A DNA stretch of 64,000 nucleotides from Pochonia chlamydosporia 170 (lineage: Eukaryota > Ascomycota > Sordariomycetes > Hypocreales > Clavicipitaceae). The translations under genes were made by a program, and so were the position numbers. The notes under the pieces are model-generated. The model ran no database searches. It was not told the origin of the DNA and saw only the letters and a program-made list of their open reading frames with translations. Numbering within the stretch: the stretch's first letter is position 1; the number at the start of each line of letters is the position of its first letter. This document shows, piece after piece, positions 57,634 to 64,000 of this stretch. Where the stretch lies: NCBI RefSeq assembly GCF_001653235.2, contig NC_035795.1:1550001-1614000 (forward strand), given 5' to 3'.

Positions 57634-59618
57634 TTAAATAACAACAGCAATATGCTCATCCATAAACTGGGCAATATCCTCAACAAAGAGGCTGGCTATA
57701 ATCGAAACTCCTCCAAACGCAATGCTGCAGTAGTATACCCACGGATACGCCGCTGCATACGCATTCTGGCCGGCTAGCACAATGGACTCCCAAAGCTTGA
57801 CATTTCCATCGACGCCAGGAAGGTGAAGTATGACCTGTGTGAGAGAGGCTGATGTGAGCTCGATAGCTTCCTTGATGACTTCTGGCTCCTTGATGCCGCC
57901 GATGACCATGGCAGTTGAGACATTCTTGATAAGAATGGGCGTGAGCTTTTGCACCAAGACGTTGTAGTAGATGGCATATCCAATAGCCCCGCCAATAACC
58001 CTCACTGACAAGGTCAGGGCCGTGATGGTGGCAATGAGGTCGTCGGGGCAAATGATGGTCGTGATGACACTGGTTGGAATCACGATTCCTCCGACACCGA
58101 GGCCGGAAATCAGAAGAATGGCATAAACAGCGTTCTCGTTGCTGCGGTTCGCAGCCGCCATGGCACCACATCCAGCAGTCATTACACACGATGCACCAAA
58201 CAAAAGGCCCCGAATACCGCGGCCGCGTAGCCATGTCATGAGTCCCAGGGTAATCACACAACCTGCCATGACACCAAATCCAAATGGCAGACCACGCAGG
58301 CCAACGGCAACGGGATCATGGCCGTACACGTTGTACGCTTGGGTCGGCCACAGCATCAGGACGGAGAAGAAGTTGGCGCCGGAGATGAAGGCGATGAGCA
58401 TGATCAGAACTAATGATCGTGGAGCTTTACCCAGGCGTCTTGGTACCATGGGATATTTTGCACCCCATCCTTCCCAGTACACGAAAAAGGCGATGAGGAC
58501 AATGCCGATAATGAATGGTGCGAGAACGTGAGCACTCGTCCATGGGTACTAGACGGGCCAGTTGTTAGTTGAAGGGTTAAAACCACTACTCTTCCGAAGG
58601 CAAACATACCATGTATCCACCCCAAAGAATACCGGCAACTAGCAGAATGATACCGGTGATGGACGAAAGACCTCCAATAACATCAATACGGGCAATCGTC
58701 TCCTTCTTTGAGAGAGACGCCGAGTTAACTCGAGGAGGTGGTTTGTAAAAGAAAAAGGCCGTAAGAAGACCAACAGCCGTGTAGACAATAACCAAGACTC
58801 CCACATAACGCCAGTGAGTATTTGCAGCAATTAATTGACCCCACATGACCGAAGGGCACCAGGGTAGGATTGTCATGATAAGTGCCGCAATGTAGACACC
58901 TCGTTGTGATGTTGGTGCAATTTCGGCCGTTCCAGCAATGGAAGTTAACTCGTTGATGCCCGCACCAACACCCGAAATCGCCATGCCAGCTATTCACAGG
59001 AAAAGTAAGTAGGAGGAAGTGGAAAAGCAGGGACTGAAAGAGGATCAAGCATTTGAGGAACTAACCAATAAAGGGATTCATCTGATGAGCAGTTACGCAA
59101 ATGATTTGACCAATGATGATGAACGCACTGCCTAGCATGGCAACGTAACGACGACCAAGAAGATCGGAGAGCGCTCCCACAAATGGGCATACCGCAGCCA
59201 GCGCTATCAGGTTGGCTGTGATGAACCAAACCCATCGATCTACTCCGCCAATGTCTCCGTAGATAATTGGGGCAATTCCACCTGTTTAAGCGAGTATAAG
59301 TATTTGACTCAGTGTTAATCAAGTGCCAGAACTCTTACCATAGAGATACGGGGGCATCTGGCCGCTTGTCCAGCAAAACGCCATGGCAATAAATGCCATG
59401 AAGCGACGAAACGTAAACTTTCAACCTCAAGTTAGTTTCCAGTTCCACATGTGGTGGGGGGTTGAGCTTGCCCTGTTGGCGTGTTCATGTTCTTCAGTTG
59501 TAGCATCCCGCGAGGACTCTTCATCTTGGAGAGGTTTGCTATACTCTGACTCCAACGTTGTTGGTTGGCCACCCTTCTCTTCCTTTTCCACAACCGAAGG
59601 CGTGTCTGAGACGGCCAT
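57634..59618 (-). CDS. MFS efflux transporter, TRI12/siderophore-transporter type
   Basis: Five exons (59472-59618, 59339-59417, 59066-59281, 58610-58989, 57634-58548) give 578 residues. A charged N-terminus (MAVSDTPSVVEKEEKGG) precedes about 14 membrane segments, as in the DHA2-like fungal TRI12 group. The MFS motif A region reads GALSDLLGRRYV, and motif C resembles SGVGAGINELTSIAGTAEI. Such proteins export metabolites or siderophores by proton antiport at the plasma membrane; the substrate is unknown. Exon 1 ends at a GC donor (AGG|GCAAGC) with a CTAAC branch site and AAAG acceptor. This 54-bp GC-AG intron removes two in-frame stops and restores the first membrane segment (RRFMAFIAMAFCW). 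The Met at 59618 is preferred to one 14 codons upstream. Confidence 0.9.
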
Positions 59619-61899
59619 GGTCAGGTGGCGGTTGGTTTCAAAAACGGAAATTGCAAGCAAGTCGTAGGTTCTGAATAGTTTCCTAGTAGCTCCGTCTTGC
59701 TCAGGTCTGTTGAGAGTCTGGGGAAACCTGGGGAATCGCCAAGCTTTAGACTTATATCTAATGTTGATCGTTCACCCCAGTATCCATCTTCATCCTGCCG
59801 AAGTTTGACATTCTCTAATAAACAACCAATGAATCCTTCTCAAACCCACCCTTGCTGGTCTGTCAGCCACCTCCAAGTTCTGATGGGGACGCTAATGGCT
59901 ACCACGGCACGCAGTGCTTCCCATGGCTTTACCCCGCAATATCATGAAATGGAGAATCCCAGGAGGACTATCTAAAAGTTGAGCGATCTCCGGAGGTCAG
60001 AAAACCTACCCGGGTCTTGATTGGGTGTGTCAGAATCCTCCTGAGCCGCATTTCCACGACGGCGTTGGATCTGGGAGGACCCTTGACGCCAAAAAGACGG
60101 GACGGAGCACCGAGAGCCTCGGCACGGAACATCAAAATAAGAGCCTTCATTGGCTTGGATAATATAATCCAAGTTCCAGACTAGGCTCTACAGTGTCACT
60201 ATTGAATCATGGTTCGATTTGAGATGCACTAAGGCTGACTGGGGTAGGTTGACAGTTTCGACTTTGTTGAACGCCTCGATGGGTAGCCTTGAACTGTCAT
60301 TGGATTGAGGAGTTGTTTTTTCTCCGATGCCATCTCATTGATAGTCAACTATCGATATGGTCAGCAGTTTCGGGCCATTCACAGACCACAATTGAACCCG
60401 ATTTTGGCCGTACAGGGGTGATTATCGAGTCGGTAACGGACATGGCTGATGCAAATGTGAGGTTGAAATAAACGGCCGAGGCAATCACGCGACATTATGG
60501 TGGAAAACTGAAACTTGCCGAATGAGCAGTGGCGAGCCGTTCGCTCGACTCCAGGGATATTGAGCTAGACTTGGCGTACTTGCTCTCAAGCTCGATCCGG
60601 CTTGTTCAGCGAAGAGTCAACTTTGATGGACTCAAGACCGTATTCCCTCGCCATCCGGTGAGAAAATTGCCAAAGGCAAATAGTTTGCCACGAGGTGGCG
60701 ATGTAATCTCAACAAATGTGATAATAGAATCCACAACCGTCGATGGCTAGTCACGAGGATCCCAAACGTCCAGCAAACAACACGCACAAGGAATATGGCG
60801 ATGCGTCGGTCCATCAACCTTTGTAAGCCAAAACGTAGTAGGAGATGATCTCTTTAGCAGAGCGGTATTGTGTTGTGTAGGCAGTTTTGCTATCTTTGAG
60901 GGCCTACGGCATCACACCCAAGGCCACCAACTCAGCAGAAACCTGCGTGGGACCGTCCAGCTCCGGCACAAGAGCCTAGCTTTACTCCTTTCCAACTTTG
61001 AAGTGCAGCCAACAGGGCACGGTAAACAATAAATCGGGTCGGACTCGTGTGCAGGTCCTAACAGCTCCTAACCAGGGCTAAGTCGCTTCCTCGACTTTGC
61101 ACATGAGGTACAGGAACACAAATAAAACCTTATCAGGCGTCGACCTGGGCATGTACAGGAACAACCAAAACACGAGTTGGAGAAGGCTCGAGTCAGACGC
61201 TCGCACGGACATGTCTAGGATATCGGCCGGGGGCAAACCTTCAGCCAATGTGTCGGTATCGTAGATGCCGGATGATGATCCGTGAAGGAGAGGGTAGATT
61301 CTGCAATTTGATGATGAATAGTATCTTGCCTTTTGAGAAACTGCAGTATCGTCTGGCCGTCGTTCGATGTCAGAGATGGCTGCTAGACCAATGCCAGATA
61401 CGGATCCAGTTGAGAAACAGGCTGTGATGAACCGGACAAAATACAACAGTTTCACGGGGAAACAAAACTGCAGTTACGTTTGCAGAAGGTGCAGGGTACA
61501 AGTCGCTATTTCGATATCGAGGCAAGTCGTCTCAAAGGACAAAGGTCAAAGTTGGATGGATGTGTTGCACAGCAAAGCCAAGAGGAAGAAGTGGCCCCTG
61601 GTTTCTTGGCCACGTGGTTGCCAATAATACCAAGACAGACTACTATCCTCTCGTCCGCTGCCAATTGCTCCTCTTTTATTTTCCACTCTCCCATTACACT
61701 ACTCATGCAACTATACCCACGATTTCTTGTCGCATTATCCTAGCTATGTTGGCATGAATCAGACTGGTGGTTTCGATTAGCTGTGGAGGCACCGAATGCC
61801 TACCGAAACTAAAAATGTCAGACTCTCGCTGATGCGACCAAAAGCCACTTCATCTCATACACCATTAGCGTCTGGAATTCACTCCCCCATTTACCAGAA
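59619..61899. other. 2.3-kb stretch without a supported gene
   Basis: The first few hundred bp should be the MFS promoter. A minus-strand ORF at 59968-60150 faintly resembles the start of a medium-chain dehydrogenase/reductase but is too short to call. Nothing else recognised. Confidence 0.45.
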
Positions 61900-63291
61900 A
61901 TGGCACACCAGGCGCATAATATTCCATGGCAAGCTTTAACAGCGCATATCAAGCCCGTCTTCCGCAAGTACGATGGTGCCGATCGAGGCGAATCCAATTT
62001 CTACCTGTGTTACAAGTCGCAACAGGCAAAACAACTGACCTATTTCGTCACGTCTTTCGCCAAGAATATCGAAAGTCACACCAGATGTGAGCGTAAAAAA
62101 TATCCAGAAACCTTCTTGCCACCAGCTCGAGATGATCTGGTGTTATCCGATGCCGTGGTAAAGAAGCTCAATCCCACTGTCATGAGATTGCGACAACATC
62201 ATCTTAAAGGCGGGAAGGACAGGTTCACTGATAGACTCATCGACCAATCAATATGGAAGAACTCCATCGAATCTCTTTGTTGTCATACAGACGATGCAGA
62301 AGAGTTCGCCTGTGACTGCATTATTCCCCATGCAGAACGCAGGGCCGCTGCCTTTTTCCGCTCGTACACACAAAACCCTTGCTATCAATTTTTTGATTTT
62401 AATGCGAAGGCCTTCTACAATCTTGAAATACTGAAGCTGTTGTTATTATATGGCGAAATGGACTTGATCCTGCGCATGTGCGCTCACCCAGATGTCGACT
62501 ACGCAATGTGGCATGATCGAGGGCTGTGCTACGACACAGTAAGACTCACCAAGCTAAAATTCACGGGCCTGATATCTCGGGAAAGCTAATGGAAGTAGTC
62601 TTCTGACTTAGGGTGGAATCGTATTTACGAGTATGCCATAGACGCATACCTGTGTTTCAATATTTGCTACTGCTTTCCAGAAATATGGGAGCCAGCATCT
62701 GGTCGAACAACAAAGGAAGATTACCGCAACACGTTGTTGTATCAACGTGTCTTAGCGACTTGTACATCATTTGGGGCCACCTCAGAGGTTCCAGTACTAC
62801 CTCATCGACAATTCTTTGGTGTTTCCAACGACGAGACGTATGACGAACGCGCACATACCTCTGTGCAACGAGGCAAGCGAGGTTATGGCATGGAGCTGTG
62901 GAAGGAGTTTCTGGCAGCGGAGAAACTAGGACCAGACCCTGTTGTTGAATCCTTCACAATCAACTATGTGTGCAAGGTACTGATGCACAAGGGCCTCCCT
63001 TCAGAGTTAGTATCGACAATCCTAGGTTATGTCGAACCTATCACGAAAAACAAGCTTCAGAAACCTCTTAACCCATTTCATCCGGCCAATGGAAACCAAT
63101 TGCGCAGGTATTTAACGTATTGCTGGCAACTCATTATCCGCTGCAACATGATGGCCCAGGCTCTCGGCATGGACCTGAGCTGGGAAGCAGTGGTATCCAG
63201 GAGATTGACTGAACTTCTCTCCAGAGGCGACGGAAAGTGGTGCGAGTATCGGGTTGGATGTGAGGACGGGGATCAGTGGGTTTTTATATGA
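61900..63291 (+). CDS. unrecognised protein, 443 residues
   Basis: Two exons (61900-62538, 62599-63291) share phase 0 around a 60-bp intron with donor GTAAGA, a GCTAAT branch-like site and acceptor AAGTAG. A nearby CTTAG acceptor would break the frame. The protein is rich in aromatic and Cys residues, with clusters such as LCCHTDDAEEFACDC near residue 126. A C-terminal helical part contains GLPSELVSTILGYVEP, an F-box-like phrase, and a stretch YLTYCWQLIIRCNMMAQALG. There is no signal peptide, membrane segment or catalytic motif. It resembles uncharacterised proteins often seen in Sordariomycete genomes, but I assign no function. Confidence 0.7.
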
Positions 63292-63795
63292 CATATAGTG
63301 GCTTGAGACCGGAGGTAATAGAAATGATACCTCGCAAAGTTGATCCAGTAGCAGATTTTCAGCCCAAAGGCTTTCCTGCTTTCCACGCTCGTGCACACCT
63401 AGTGTGACAACTCACTATATTACGACCAATCACCATCCACGCTCCGCTTTCATTGATAATATCACAGTATGATTATTCGTATACATAATTATACTCAACA
63501 TTTGTCATATGAAATCGACAGCAGTTCTTTGAGTTATTGAGCCGTTGCAAGTGCATAATCGATACAGGGTAAGTCGATAACTCTGATGGTGAGTTGGCTT
63601 GGATGGCTTCCTCAAGTGGAACATTTGAAGGCTGGTGGGGCCGCCTTTGTCGTCCTGGTCAAATGGCTCCCCACTACCTTGGTCGACTTATCGATAAGCC
63701 AAATCTGTAATCCATTAGAAAATTTCCCACTTCGAGCTGGACAAATTCTCGGTCACCAAGCCCAGCACTGCACATGGTGTTGAAGAAGCGCAACC
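63292..63795. other. upstream region of BMS1
   Basis: 504 bp with the 3' UTR of the preceding gene and the BMS1 promoter. The sequence ATCGATA/TCGATAA recurs several times (63558-63700). Confidence 0.5.
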
Positions 63796-64000
63796 ATGGA
63801 GCAACAAGTGCACAAACCGCATCGCAAGTCCAAGGAGAAAAAGCAGCACTCGGGAGGTAAGCACGGACAATTTGCCATTATAGAATTTATGCGACTGGAA
63901 GAGAATGTAAAACTGACCGTGGCGCAGACCGCAATCCAAAGGCTTTCGCCTTCTCCAAGCCTGGTAAACTCCAGAAAACTGCTGCAAGATCCCAGGACGT
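63796..64000 (+). CDS. BMS1: ribosome biogenesis GTPase Bms1, N-terminal part only
   Basis: Exon 1 (63796-63856) and the start of exon 2 (63928 to the window end) are joined over a 71-bp GTAAGC...CAG intron. The protein starts MEQQVHKPHRKSKEKKQHSG and continues DRNPKAFAFSKPGKLQKTAA, the very conserved Bms1 N-terminus. Bms1 is an essential nucleolar GTPase that recruits Rcl1 to the 90S pre-ribosome for 18S rRNA maturation. Only about 45 residues lie inside the window; the GTPase domain is beyond the edge. Confidence 0.9.
   Translation, partial: MEQQVHKPHRKSKEKKQHSGGKHGQFAIIEFMRLEENVKLTVAQTAIQRLSPSPSLVNSRKLLQDPRT

Noticed and set aside
60529..60750. 73-residue plus-strand ORF
   Set aside because: No homology I can name, no promoter features, and overlapped by an ORF on the other strand.
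1..64000. CRISPR arrays, prophage, intact transposons, polyketide or peptide synthetase genes
   Set aside because: Looked for and not seen; the sequence is eukaryotic with spliced genes throughout.

Overview
This window is nuclear DNA of a filamentous ascomycete (Pezizomycotina, most likely Sordariomycetes and probably Hypocreales). The evidence is monocistronic genes on both strands, short GT-AG introns (about 47-103 bp) with CTAAC/CTGAC-like branch sites, and a set of fungal housekeeping proteins (Sec62, Med21, Eaf7, Rrn5, Ask1, Irc3, Bms1, Eps1-like PDI). I worked by eye: exon boundaries come from reading frames, splice-site consensus and phase, and family names from remembered motifs. No database search was run.

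Left part (0-22.5 kb): the 3' end of an unrecognised gene; a MATE transporter (-); tyrosyl-DNA phosphodiesterase TDP1 (-); a tandem pair of intron-containing tRNA genes (-) in a duplicated 171-bp unit; a frameshifted ankyrin fragment; an Eps1-like membrane protein disulfide isomerase (+); a GNAT acetyltransferase (+); a secreted RNase T2 with a 12-nt micro-exon (+); SEC62 (-) divergent from MED21 (+); an Sdt1-type HAD nucleotidase (-); and a long disordered nuclear-type protein (+).

Middle (22.5-46.6 kb): a 4.8-kb stretch without genes leads into a seven-exon multi-KH RNA-binding protein (+). It is followed by a fungal multipass membrane protein gene (-) broken by three frameshifts, a PAQR receptor-like gene with 19-nt and 30-nt exons (+), the mitochondrial helicase IRC3 (-), RRN5 (+), EAF7 (-), a gamma-tubulin complex component (+) and DASH subunit ASK1 (+). 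This is a dense housekeeping block. RRN5, EAF7 and MED21 act in transcription and chromatin. The adjacent gamma-tubulin complex gene and ASK1 both serve the mitotic spindle.

Right part (46.6-64 kb): gene-poor and accessory in character. It holds two small orphan ORFs with good core promoters, a bZIP regulator (-), an MFS efflux pump of the TRI12/siderophore type with a predicted GC-AG intron (-), an unrecognised 443-residue protein (+) and the 5' end of BMS1 (+), running off the window. No CRISPR, prophage, intact transposon or secondary-metabolite backbone gene was seen. The most unusual items are the tRNA pair with discordant anticodon loops, the triple-frameshift membrane protein gene, the His/Asp tract in Sec62 and several micro-exon or non-canonical splicing predictions.
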